This document shows, one piece after another, positions 1-6,423 of a DNA stretch of 11,602 nt; position 1 is the stretch's first letter; each line of letters opens with the position of its first letter. The stretch comes from Oceanospirillaceae bacterium (lineage in GTDB: Bacteria > Pseudomonadota > Gammaproteobacteria > Pseudomonadales > Balneatricaceae), in contig DNNY01000141.1 in assembly GCA_003497765.1 (NCBI GenBank), positions 1 to 11,602 on the forward strand. The letters run 5' to 3'. The notes beneath the pieces were generated by a model. The model made no database searches. It was given only the letters and a program-made list of their open reading frames with translations, and had not been told where the DNA came from. A program made the translations under genes and the position numbers.

Positions 1-422
1 CCAAAATCCTCAGCTTGGGCATACATACCCAAATCAGCGGCCACATCAAATAAACCCACTAGGCCCACACTAGTATTAATAACGAAACGACCAGCATCAT
101 TGGCTGCCTGTAAAGGCTTGCCCTGGAGTAAATGGTTGGCAAAATGCTTTACTTCAGACAGGTTATTAAACACATTGCTAACACTCTTCTCCACCACATC
201 GGGGACGATCACATCATAGGCACGGGTGGCTGGTAGCAAGAGTCCATCATCGACAACTTTATTGAAGGCATAAACCTTGCGGTTGGCACTCTCCCATGGA
301 TCTATGTCATTAGCAACAGCAGTCTCACTATCAGCCATACTAGAGCAGCCCACCATTAATAGAGGCATGCATACTAAACAACAAGCTCGCACAGACTTAA
401 ATAGATATCCACTTATTTGCAT
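1..422 (-). CDS. mlaA: MlaA (VacJ) outer-membrane lipoprotein, partial
   Basis: MlaA is the outer-membrane component of the Mla pathway, which moves misplaced phospholipids from the outer leaflet back toward the inner membrane; in known systems it sits with porins and passes lipid to MlaC. The first 140 residues are visible and the C-terminus runs off the window at base 1. Residues 1-25 form a lipoprotein signal peptide with hydrophobic core and lipobox M-V-G-C, so Cys26 would be lipidated. The family signature DPWESANRKVYAFN follows, and later NTSVGLVGLFDVAADLGM, both typical of the MlaA family. The ATG lies 5 bases after the hda stop, with only a weak ribosome-binding site (GGTAA about 7 bases upstream), so translation is probably coupled to hda as the last visible gene of a four-gene operon. 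Identity is secure; only the length is unknown. Confidence 0.93.
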   Translation of the reverse strand, partial: MQISGYLFKSVRACCLVCMPLLMVGCSSMADSETAVANDIDPWESANRKVYAFNKVVDDGLLLPATRAYDVIVPDVVEKSVSNVFNNLSEVKHFANHLLQGKPLQAANDAGRFVINTSVGLVGLFDVAADLGMYAQAEDF

Positions 423-427
423 TATCG

Positions 428-1156
428 TTACCATTGCATTGTTTGTTTAACAAAAGGAATTGTTAGTTTGCGTTTGGCTTGCCATGACGCCGTATCCAAA
501 GTTTGTAATACAGCCATCACAGCACTCATATTACGTTGACTATGTAGGCATATATATTGAGCCACTTCGGCCGACATAACAATCCCAAGTTGGCGGGCTC
601 GATAAATCAATTGCTGACATTGTCGTGCTTCATCTAGTGCATGTAATGGCATCATTAATGCCAACTGCAATCGCGACTTTAGGTCAGGCAGTGCACAAGA
701 CATACTATGGGCCGTATCAGCACTACTCAAAAGCAAGCGGTGGCCAAGATGCTGATTAGCGTTGTAAAGGTGAAATAAGGCTTCGCACCAAGTTTTAGTC
801 TGACAAAGACTTTCAATATCATCAATACACAATAATTGAAACTGGTCAAAACCTGCCAACATCTCAGTCCCTACTTCTGGCCCCATAGTCAGCAGTTCTG
901 CTGCCGAGAGATAACCAACCTGCCAGCCCTCATCTATTGCCACCTGTGCCGTAGCCTGCAACAAGTGGGATTTGCCAGTACCCTTGGCACCTTGCAAAAA
1001 AACCACTTCAGGAACTGGCTGCTGGGCTATTTTTTGTAATGCTGTTAAGGTGCCGGGGCTGCAAGAAAAATCATAGTTTTCCCAGTTAGCATAACTTGGC
1101 AAACGCATATTAAGGGTTAATTGCTGACCGGCAAGATCAGGGGCAACAGGGTTCAT
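428..1156 (-). CDS. hda: Hda, DnaA regulatory inactivator
   Basis: Hda is a DnaA-like AAA+ protein that, with the DNA-loaded sliding clamp, stimulates ATP hydrolysis by DnaA and so prevents re-initiation of replication. Counting from an upstream TTG at 1162, the protein has QLTLNM at residues 14-19, matching the N-terminal clamp-binding motif (QL.L.. type), a Walker A motif GAKGTGKSH at 58-66, a Walker B motif LLCIDD at 110-115, and LPDLKSRL at 158-165 carrying the likely arginine finger Arg164. The C-terminal RKLTIPFVK segment is also typical of Hda. The DnaA DNA-binding domain IV is absent, which separates Hda from DnaA. The start is ambiguous: an AGGA overlapping the perM stop lies 5 bases before TTG 1162 and 11 bases before ATG 1156; I chose ATG. 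It lies in an operon after perM and before mlaA. Confidence 0.93.
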   Translation of the reverse strand: MNPVAPDLAGQQLTLNMRLPSYANWENYDFSCSPGTLTALQKIAQQPVPEVVFLQGAKGTGKSHLLQATAQVAIDEGWQVGYLSAAELLTMGPEVGTEMLAGFDQFQLLCIDDIESLCQTKTWCEALFHLYNANQHLGHRLLLSSADTAHSMSCALPDLKSRLQLALMMPLHALDEARQCQQLIYRARQLGIVMSAEVAQYICLHSQRNMSAVMAVLQTLDTASWQAKRKLTIPFVKQTMQW

Positions 1157-1169
1157 TAACAATTAAATC

Positions 1170-2222
1170 CTACTGGTCATAAAGAGAACTATTTCTATAA
1201 CCTTGGTGCAAGTGACGCAACAGTACCATAATAACGGCTGCTAGAGGTAATGCTAATAACATGCCCGTAAAGCCAAATAACTGGCCTCCGGCAAGCACTG
1301 CAAAGATTACCGCTACGGGATGCAAACCAATCCGGTCACCTATTAACCAAGGCGTTAACACCATGCCCTCTAGGGCTTGACCGATAACAAAGACCATGGT
1401 GATGGCTAAAAAGCCCCAATAAGAATCAAACTGAAAAACGGCTACCAGCATGGCAACAATAAAACCAACTGCAAAACCTAAATAGGGAACAATACTCGCC
1501 AAACCAGCAAGTAAACCAATTAGCATGGCATATTTTAAACCTGCTATCGAAAGGCCAATGCCATAAATGAACCCCAGAGCCAGCATCACTAGTAGCTGAC
1601 CTCGCACAAAGGCGCCAAGCACTTCGTCACACTCACGCACCCACAAAGATACCTTTGGCTCTATATTACGGGGCAATATTTCTTGTATTTTTGCCACTAA
1701 AATATCGAAATCTCGCAGTAAATAAAAGCCAACCACCGGCACCAAAAAAGCCGACCCAATAAAACCAACCAAACCTAGGGTAGAGGCTGTCAAATAACCC
1801 ATCACTTGAGACGCAACACCACCTGTTTGTTGCCACTCTGAGGACATAGTTTGTGCCAATACATCCAGTTCCAGACTCTGCAAATCAAGATTAAAACGAG
1901 ACTGTAAAAAGGGTAACATCACATTGTTACACCAGCTTTGAATATCGGGCACCATAGCTATAAGAGATTGCAATTGCTTAATAAACAGTGGCACCGCAAT
2001 TAACAAACTAGAAATCAACAGTACAGTTAAAACTAAAAATACGATTACCACTGCCATGGTGCGGCTATAGCCTCTTGCCTCTAGCCGATCAGCAAAAGGA
2101 TCTGTCATATAAGCAATACCAATGCCGAGCATAAAAGGTCCCAAAATAGGCTGCAGTAAATAGATAAGAAGGCCAAACAAGACGGCCAGGATTAGAAAAA
2201 ACCAAGTTTGTGTTTGTGTCAT
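1170..2222 (-). CDS. perM: AI-2E family transporter (PerM/YfgO-like membrane protein)
   Basis: This 350-residue inner-membrane protein belongs to the PerM / AI-2E exporter family (formerly UPF0118). Hydrophobic stretches lie near residues 8-38, 56-80, 147-168, 207-228, 231-263, 269-290 and 303-335, with a long soluble segment around 81-145. Family landmarks are FVRGQLLVMLALGFIYGIGL, VPYLGFAVG, and the C-terminal block with PVAVIFAVLAGGQLFGFTGM and LALPLAAV. Some relatives are described as exporters of autoinducer-2 and others as sodium/proton antiporters, but the substrate here cannot be read from sequence. The ATG at 2222 has AGGA 7 bases upstream, within a perfect inverted repeat (2222-2234). 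Its TAG stop overlaps the ribosome-binding site of hda, so expression is tightly linked. The perM-hda pairing is common in gammaproteobacteria and supports the orthology call. Confidence 0.88.
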   Translation of the reverse strand: MTQTQTWFFLILAVLFGLLIYLLQPILGPFMLGIGIAYMTDPFADRLEARGYSRTMAVVIVFLVLTVLLISSLLIAVPLFIKQLQSLIAMVPDIQSWCNNVMLPFLQSRFNLDLQSLELDVLAQTMSSEWQQTGGVASQVMGYLTASTLGLVGFIGSAFLVPVVGFYLLRDFDILVAKIQEILPRNIEPKVSLWVRECDEVLGAFVRGQLLVMLALGFIYGIGLSIAGLKYAMLIGLLAGLASIVPYLGFAVGFIVAMLVAVFQFDSYWGFLAITMVFVIGQALEGMVLTPWLIGDRIGLHPVAVIFAVLAGGQLFGFTGMLLALPLAAVIMVLLRHLHQGYRNSSLYDQ

Positions 2223-2234
2223 AGGAAGTTCCTA
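2222..2234. repeat. Perfect 13-base inverted repeat over the perM ribosome-binding site
   Basis: The bases TAGGAA-G-TTCCTA form a perfect inverted repeat with a single central base, ending at the first base of the perM start codon. On the minus strand it contains the AGGA ribosome-binding site and its complement. As RNA the practical fold is a 4-bp stem (UAGG/CCUA) with a 5-base loop, too weak alone to be confident of regulation. It could be chance, a small protein operator, or a weak translational brake between DUF2066 and perM. Confidence 0.4.
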
Positions 2235-2238
2235 GTCC

Positions 2239-3297
2239 TTACTGCCATTGAAAATAGGCCACTGAGCCCTGTTCAGAACTGTAAAGAGTCTCTGACTGAC
2301 CGTCAAGTAAGACCATAGACCCTTGACGCTCCAGACTTGATAAAAGGTTATCTTGATTGCCTTGATAGTTAACCAATATAACTAATTGATCACCTTGCAG
2401 ACGCTGCAGAGTTACAGCTGTGACACTAGGATTTTGTTGCAAGAGGCTTCTTACCTCAGCATAAGCCGCTAAGTCAGCAATACCCTTAATATGTAAAGTG
2501 GTAAGATACTCTTGATCTGTAGCTGATGGTAAGGCAAAACGTTGACTTAATTCAGCGCCTAGGTTTTCAATTATTAGCGTTACGAGTGCTTCAGGATTAG
2601 GCGCAGCAAATAACCAATCTAGCTGTTCACCTTGTACTTGAATACTTCCCTGCCCTTGCCAAAAGCCTTCCGTATTTTGAAATAGGCGACCCCATAGCAA
2701 ACTCTTGGCTTGGTAACGTTGTGAAGCCTGCACAATAGTATCAGTAAAGTTACCCCATATATCACTGGGGCCGATAACAAGTTGATCGGTTAAATCCATT
2801 AAAGGCAGCAATAAGGGCAAGCTTCTTTGCTCGGCATCCGCTAATAATTGCAACCCCAGATCTAAACCACCATCAGCAATAATATCTTGTATACCCTGTT
2901 GTTCAATAACAAGCCAAGTCATGGTGCTTAAGCGTTCAGCACCCCAGACTGGAAGTTCAGCAGTATTAAGCAGTTGCCTTACCAACTGCTGATCAAAGCG
3001 TAATAGCAACTTAACCTCATCGGTGTCGGTATCTGTTTGTCTAAAAATATGACTTATATAAGCATCAACGTCTGCTAATGCGGCAACAATGTTCGTTTGC
3101 TTAAGGCTAGCTTGTTGACCCGTTAAGCGCACAATCATTGACGTCATAGCCTCACGTTTAGCAACTTGAACATCTGCTTCACTGGCACTGGCTAAGGGGG
3201 CTTCAGCGCTAAATAAATCCACAGCCATAGCCGAGCCAGCATAGGCACTAAATAGCAGTGCTAAACTCCAACTTATGGCTTTGACAAACTTTTGCAC
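2239..3297 (-). CDS. DUF2066 family secreted protein, function unknown
   Basis: The first gene of the perM-hda-mlaA operon encodes a 352-residue protein resembling the DUF2066 family, which often sits next to purM and hda in non-enteric gammaproteobacteria. An N-terminal signal peptide is clear: Lys3 and Lys6, a hydrophobic stretch at about 8-22, and a likely signal peptidase I site at AMA|VD after residue 25. The mature protein is therefore expected in the periplasm or at the outer membrane. Residues 40-115, with RREAM-like and MIVRLTGQ segments, are the best match to the family I can recall. The start is GTG at 3297; no in-frame ATG lies upstream in the bases checked, and the ribosome-binding site is weak. 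The stop is 16 bases before the perM start. I can assign no biochemical role. Confidence 0.78.
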   Translation of the reverse strand: MQKFVKAISWSLALLFSAYAGSAMAVDLFSAEAPLASASEADVQVAKREAMTSMIVRLTGQQASLKQTNIVAALADVDAYISHIFRQTDTDTDEVKLLLRFDQQLVRQLLNTAELPVWGAERLSTMTWLVIEQQGIQDIIADGGLDLGLQLLADAEQRSLPLLLPLMDLTDQLVIGPSDIWGNFTDTIVQASQRYQAKSLLWGRLFQNTEGFWQGQGSIQVQGEQLDWLFAAPNPEALVTLIIENLGAELSQRFALPSATDQEYLTTLHIKGIADLAAYAEVRSLLQQNPSVTAVTLQRLQGDQLVILVNYQGNQDNLLSSLERQGSMVLLDGQSETLYSSEQGSVAYFQWQ

Positions 3298-3382
3298 GAC
3301 AATTATTTGCTCTGATTGAGACCGACTAAAATCGTATATCGAAATAGTCTGGTCTAAACATTTGATAGATTATTTTTACTGG

Positions 3383-3398
3383 TGGCTAACTATAGCCA
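3383..3398. repeat. Short inverted repeat upstream of DUF2066 operon
   Basis: TGGCTA-ACTA-TAGCCA is a perfect 6-bp stem with a 4-base loop, about 86 bases upstream of the DUF2066 GTG start. No T-run follows on either strand, so it is not a standard terminator. It may be an operator or part of the promoter region for the minus-strand operon. I found no convincing -35/-10 pair there: the candidates (TATAGT, AATAAT and GATATAC on the minus strand) lack well-spaced -35 partners. Confidence 0.3.
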
Positions 3399-3535
3399 AA
3401 TCCATGGCAATTGACTACTTTGAGAGTTTGGAAACTGGTAAATTTCGTTTATAAAAATCATCAGGCGTATTTTGCATAACCCAAAAACATCACATCACGA
3501 TTGGCATAATATGCTAATCAGTTCAGTTAAAACTA

Positions 3536-3551
3536 TATGTGCTAGCATATA
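3536..3551. promoter_or_regulatory. Operator-like palindrome upstream of the GFA gene
   Basis: This 16-base element is palindromic at 7 of 8 positions around a perfect TGCTAGCA core. Its right part, TAGCATAT (3543-3550), is repeated in inverted orientation as ATATGCTA at 3509-3516. It lies about 35 bases before the GFA start codon and overlaps the likely core promoter (TATAAC at 3548-3553 is a candidate -10). The position suits a repressor site, but no regulator gene is nearby. Confidence 0.35.
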
Positions 3552-3584
3552 ACAGCCAATATATTAATAAGTGAGGATACCCTT

Positions 3585-3938
3585 ATGTATCAGGGCGAAT
3601 GTCTATGTGGCGCTGTAAAGTATGCAGTTAATGAAGTCATCGATACGCTTGAATGTTGTCACTGTTTAAAATGTCGTAAAGCTCATGCCTCGGCTTTTGC
3701 TATGGGCACAACCATCACTCGCGCTAACTTTAGCCTGCACTCAGGGGCCGAGCATTTAACTGAGTTCGAGTCATCAGCGGGGAAATTACGCGTCTTTTGT
3801 AATCAGTGTGGTGCTCATATCTATGCCTATCGGCCTAGGGAGCCTTTGAATCTAAGATTAAGGCCAGCTTTACTCAATACAGATTTATCGAAGTTTAAGA
3901 TAAAACATATTTTTACGGCTAATCGTCTATGTTTATAA
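3585..3938 (+). CDS. GFA/CENP-V-type zinc-binding protein, shortened C-terminus
   Basis: This 117-residue protein has the cysteine layout of the GFA (glutathione-dependent formaldehyde-activating, Gfa/CENP-V) fold. Cys6 and Cys8 (CLCG), with Cys72 and Cys75 (CNQCGAH), would form the structural zinc site. Cys25, Cys27 and Cys30 in CCHCLKCRKA form the second, labile site. Most members are annotated as possible glutathione adduct-handling enzymes without a proven substrate, so no reaction is claimed. The start is supported by GAGG about 8-9 bases upstream. The C-terminus stops at HIFTANRLCL, where relatives usually continue with an aromatic-rich stretch (a KAPWF-like segment) and about 10-15 more residues. 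A recent frameshift or natural shortening is possible. It precedes a GNAT acetyltransferase on the same strand, about 70 bases downstream. Confidence 0.82.
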   Translation: MYQGECLCGAVKYAVNEVIDTLECCHCLKCRKAHASAFAMGTTITRANFSLHSGAEHLTEFESSAGKLRVFCNQCGAHIYAYRPREPLNLRLRPALLNTDLSKFKIKHIFTANRLCL

Positions 3939-4009
3939 GTCCAAAGATTCTCTTGTAATTGCACCCTTTTGATTATACATATATCAACATACAAAGATGT
4001 TCTAATCCT

Positions 4010-4483
4010 ATGACCCAAGATACTTCAATCAAACCAATAGATCCCATTAGAGAGGATGTAAATATACTTCTAAATAAGTCCGATAAGTATTTGCGGTCTC
4101 TATACCCAGACGAAAGTAATCATCTTGATTATGCTGATGAATTATCAAAGCCCAATTGTATTTTATTGGGTGCATTTAGAGATGATAGTTTACTTGGGAT
4201 AGGTGCAGTTAAATTATTTTATGGTGATGGTTATGGTGAAGTAAAACGCGTATTTGTTGACCCGCTTTATCGAGGACAAGGGTTAGCTAAAGCGATTATG
4301 GGGGCTTTGGAAACACAATTTGTTAACAATGATATATTGCGCGCAAGACTAGAGACCGGTACAAAACAAACCGCTGCTATCCAGTTATACAAACTGTTGG
4401 GCTACGACACGAGGGGACCTTTTGGGCAATATGTTATAGACCCTTTAAGTATCTTTATGGAGAAACCACTCCAACACAATTAA
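4010..4483 (+). CDS. GNAT family N-acetyltransferase (YsnE-like)
   Basis: This 157-residue protein is a single GNAT domain that would transfer an acetyl group from acetyl-CoA to an unknown small amine or protein. Motif A spans residues about 80-102: RVFVDPLYRGQGLAKAIM, in which RGQGLA is the R/Q-x-x-G-x-G/A pyrophosphate-binding loop for acetyl-CoA. SLYPDESNHLD near residue 30, RLETGTKQ.AAIQLY near 113-127, and the C-terminal GPFG.Y..DPLSIFMEK resemble the B. subtilis YsnE-type subgroup. The open frame extends upstream to a TTG at 3959, but the family homology begins after the ATG at 4010, so I chose that; its ribosome-binding site is poor. The coding sequence looks more AT-rich than the flanking housekeeping genes, consistent with an acquired gene. 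Substrate unknown. Confidence 0.85.
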   Translation: MTQDTSIKPIDPIREDVNILLNKSDKYLRSLYPDESNHLDYADELSKPNCILLGAFRDDSLLGIGAVKLFYGDGYGEVKRVFVDPLYRGQGLAKAIMGALETQFVNNDILRARLETGTKQTAAIQLYKLLGYDTRGPFGQYVIDPLSIFMEKPLQHN

Positions 4484-4498
4484 AAAGTCTCACCATGA

Positions 4499-4512
4499 CA
4501 AAGCATGCTTTG
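4499..4512. repeat. Perfect 14-base palindrome between the GNAT gene and purM
   Basis: CAAAGCATGCTTTG reads the same on both strands. It is 15 bases after the GNAT stop and about 75 bases upstream of the putative purM -10. No T-run follows, so it is a weak terminator candidate at best. Its half-site CAAAGCA recurs at 4614-4620 in the purM leader. It does not match the E. coli PurR box as I know it. A transcription-factor site is plausible but unproven. Confidence 0.4.
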
Positions 4513-4563
4513 CTGGTATTTATCATTATCAAGCAATTATTCATCTATAACTAGGCTATTTGA

Positions 4564-4593
4564 TTGTTCCAGCCAAGGGAAAAATGGTAAAAT
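4564..4593 (+). promoter_or_regulatory. Putative sigma-70 promoter of purM-purN-DUF3108
   Basis: A -35-like TTGTTC (4564-4569) and a -10 TAAAAT (4588-4593) are separated by 18 bases. The -10 is preceded by TGG, giving an extended -10 (TG-N-TAAAAT). Transcription would begin near base 4600, leaving a leader of about 50 bases before the purM ATG. The -10 overlaps the left arm of the inverted repeat described at 4592-4644. Confidence 0.5.
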
Positions 4594-4644
4594 CCGCCTT
4601 CAGTTTTGCTTCCCAAAGCACTAATTTTTAAATCCAAGGCGGAT
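4592..4644 (+). promoter_or_regulatory. Long inverted repeat covering purM promoter and ribosome-binding site
   Basis: ATCCGCCTT (4592-4600) and AAGGCGGAT (4636-4644) are a perfect 9-bp inverted repeat with a 35-base spacer. The right arm contains the purM ribosome-binding sequence (AAGG..GGA). Inside the spacer is a second small hairpin, TGCTT (4607-4611), loop CCCA, AAGCA (4616-4620). If transcription starts upstream of 4592, the outer stem would hide the ribosome-binding site. If it starts near 4600, the arms are better read as a pair of protein sites about 44 bases apart, close to four helical turns. Confidence 0.5.
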
Positions 4645-4651
4645 CTTGTCC

Positions 4652-5698
4652 ATGAGCTCTTCTACCCCTTCTGTTTCCCTTAGTTATAAAGACGCAGGTG
4701 TCGATATCGATGCTGGTAACGATTTGGTTGATCGTATCAAGGGCGTGGCCAAGCGGACGCGCCGACCAGAAGTCATGGCAGGCTTAGGCGGCTTTGGGGC
4801 TCTATTTGAATTACCTAGCGGTTATCAGCAACCGGTGCTGGTATCGGGTACAGATGGTGTCGGCACCAAGTTAAAATTAGCGATGGATCTTAACCGCCAT
4901 GATTATATTGGCATCGATCTCGTTGCCATGTGCGTTAACGACCTAATTGTGGCTGGAGCAGAACCGCTATTTTTCCTTGATTACTACGCCACTGGCAAAC
5001 TCGATGTCGATATCGCTGCCCGTGTAGTAGATGGTATAGGTCTTGGTTGTGAACAAGCTGGAGCGTCTCTAGTAGGTGGTGAAACAGCCGAAATGCCGGG
5101 CATGTATGATGGTGAAGATTATGACCTTGCTGGTTTCTGTGTCGGTATTGTGGAAAAAGCCGATATTATTGATGTTAGCAAAGTAGGTGCAGGTGATGTG
5201 CTATTAGGTTTACCCTCCTCCGGCCCGCACTCAAATGGTTATTCGTTAATTCGTAAAATTATTGAAGTATCCAATGCTGACCTTAACCAGCCCATGGGTG
5301 ACACCACACTTGCTGAAGCACTGATGGAACCAACACGTATCTATGTCAAACCCCTATTAGAACTGTTTAAACAAGTTCCTGTGCATGCCTTATCCCATAT
5401 TACCGGGGGTGGGCTACTAGAAAATCTACCACGAGTTATGCCTGAATCTTGTATGGCGACCATTGATAAAAACTCATGGCAGCTGCCAGACGTGTTTAAT
5501 TGGCTACAAACAGCGGGGGGTGTTAACGCAACCGAAATGCACCGTACCTTTAATTGTGGTGTGGGCATGGTCATTGTGGTGCCCGCCCAAGCTGTTGAAC
5601 AAGCTATGACTTGCTTGCAAGCACAAGGTGAACAACCATGGATTTTAGGCCACATTAGTGAACGTGAAGATGCCACGGAACAGGTTGTTCTGGGCTAG
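4652..5698 (+). CDS. purM: Phosphoribosylformylglycinamidine cyclo-ligase (AIR synthetase)
   Basis: PurM closes the imidazole ring in step five of de novo purine synthesis, converting FGAM and ATP to AIR in the cytosol. The 348-residue protein is near the usual length (E. coli about 345) and aligns along its whole length. Landmarks, from the ATG, are the glycine-rich [15 protein letters not shown] near 66-79, CVNDL near 94-98, [19 protein letters not shown] near 140-158, [11 protein letters not shown] near 189-199, and [14 protein letters not shown] near 249-262. The ATG at 4652 fits the E. coli N-terminus; an in-frame TTG two codons upstream (4646) has AAGG at 6 bases and could also be used. 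It is first in a purM-purN-DUF3108 operon, with a putative extended -10 promoter and an inverted repeat upstream. Confidence 0.97.
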   Translation: MSSSTPSVSLSYKDAGVDIDAGNDLVDRIKGVAKRTRRPEVMAGLGGFGALFELPSGYQQPVLVSGTDGVGTKLKLAMDLNRHDYIGIDLVAMCVNDLIVAGAEPLFFLDYYATGKLDVDIAARVVDGIGLGCEQAGASLVGGETAEMPGMYDGEDYDLAGFCVGIVEKADIIDVSKVGAGDVLLGLPSSGPHSNGYSLIRKIIEVSNADLNQPMGDTTLAEALMEPTRIYVKPLLELFKQVPVHALSHITGGGLLENLPRVMPESCMATIDKNSWQLPDVFNWLQTAGGVNATEMHRTFNCGVGMVIVVPAQAVEQAMTCLQAQGEQPWILGHISEREDATEQVVLG

Positions 5699-5727
5699 AT
5701 AAAAATAATACAGAAATACATACACTA

Positions 5728-6399
5728 ATGGCTGCTACAGAAGTCCAAGAAAAACCTCAAATCGTCGCTTTAATTTCTGGTGGTGGCAGTAATTTGCAAG
5801 CCATTATAGAGCACATAGCCAATGGCATCATTGATGCTGAGATTAGTCTAGTTATTAGTAACAATCCAGCAGCCAAGGGTCTTGAAAGAGCGGCTGCCGT
5901 GGGTATCCCAACGGCAGTGGTTGATCATACAGAGTATGATAGTCGGGAAAGCTTTGAGCGCGAGTTAAAGCGTCATATTGATGCGGCGCAACCACAATTA
6001 GTTGTGCTGGCCGGATTTATGCGCATACTCACACCTGATTTTACCAATCATTATGCTGGGCGCATGCTTAATATCCATCCCTCTTTATTACCTGAATTTA
6101 AAGGTGTAAATACCCATGCACGGGCTATTGCAGCTAACGCTAGCCAACATGGAGCCAGTGTTCATTTTGTTACCAGTGAACTTGACGGCGGTCCGCTGGT
6201 CATACAAGCTATAGTAGATATAAACCAGGATGACACAGCGGCAGGCTTAGCGGGTCGTGTATTGCAACAAGAACATATTATCTACCCTATTGCGGTGAAA
6301 TGGTTCTGTGAAGGACGACTAAGCTTGGATGGCAATCTTGTGCGCCTTGATAAGCAACCGTTACCAATCCAAGGAATTGCTCATCGCGTCACTAGCTAA
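5728..6399 (+). CDS. purN: Phosphoribosylglycinamide formyltransferase (GAR transformylase)
   Basis: PurN transfers the formyl group of 10-formyltetrahydrofolate to GAR, giving FGAR, in step three of purine synthesis. The 223-residue protein shows the substrate phosphate loop ISGGGSNLQAI (16-26), the folate-site strand VVLAGFMRIL (92-101), the signature MLNIHPSLLPEFKG (113-126) with catalytic Asn115 and His117, and SELDGGP (150-156) with catalytic Asp153. It is slightly longer than E. coli PurN (212), mostly from about 8 extra residues at the N-terminus. The start is 29 bases after the purM stop and has no clear Shine-Dalgarno sequence, which is odd for an internal operon gene. Pairing with purM is a widely conserved arrangement. 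Confidence 0.97.
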   Translation: MAATEVQEKPQIVALISGGGSNLQAIIEHIANGIIDAEISLVISNNPAAKGLERAAAVGIPTAVVDHTEYDSRESFERELKRHIDAAQPQLVVLAGFMRILTPDFTNHYAGRMLNIHPSLLPEFKGVNTHARAIAANASQHGASVHFVTSELDGGPLVIQAIVDINQDDTAAGLAGRVLQQEHIIYPIAVKWFCEGRLSLDGNLVRLDKQPLPIQGIAHRVTS

Positions 6400-6423
6400 T
6401 TAACCTAAAAGGAGCTTTAACAT

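Larger units (their letters stand above)
3298..3584. other. 287-base divergent intergenic region
   Basis: This gap separates the minus-strand DUF2066-perM-hda-mlaA operon from the plus-strand GFA gene, and must carry the promoters of both. It is AT-rich. I see no RNA gene, no terminator and no long ORF. Visible structures are the TGGCTA/TAGCCA repeat (3383-3398), a CCATGG near 3403, and the palindrome just upstream of the GFA gene (3536-3551). TTGGCA at 3501 resembles a -35 element but no good -10 lies at the right distance. Confidence 0.6.

Noticed and set aside
836..1039. Plus-strand 67-codon open frame inside hda
   Set aside because: It is antisense to the conserved Walker A/B region of hda and has no family resemblance or ribosome-binding site.
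3827..4018. Minus-strand 63-codon open frame across the end of the GFA gene
   Set aside because: Overlaps GFA and the GNAT start region, with no ribosome-binding site or family match.
4481..4520. Terminator after the GNAT gene formed by the 14-base palindrome
   Set aside because: The palindrome has no T-run after it on either strand, so it does not meet the usual intrinsic terminator pattern.
4484..4645. Possible purine riboswitch upstream of purM
   Set aside because: No three-way junction or conserved riboswitch core was visible; only simple inverted repeats are present.
5341..5676. Minus-strand 111-codon open frame inside purM
   Set aside because: It lies wholly opposite conserved PurM coding sequence and has no recognisable domain; a shadow frame.
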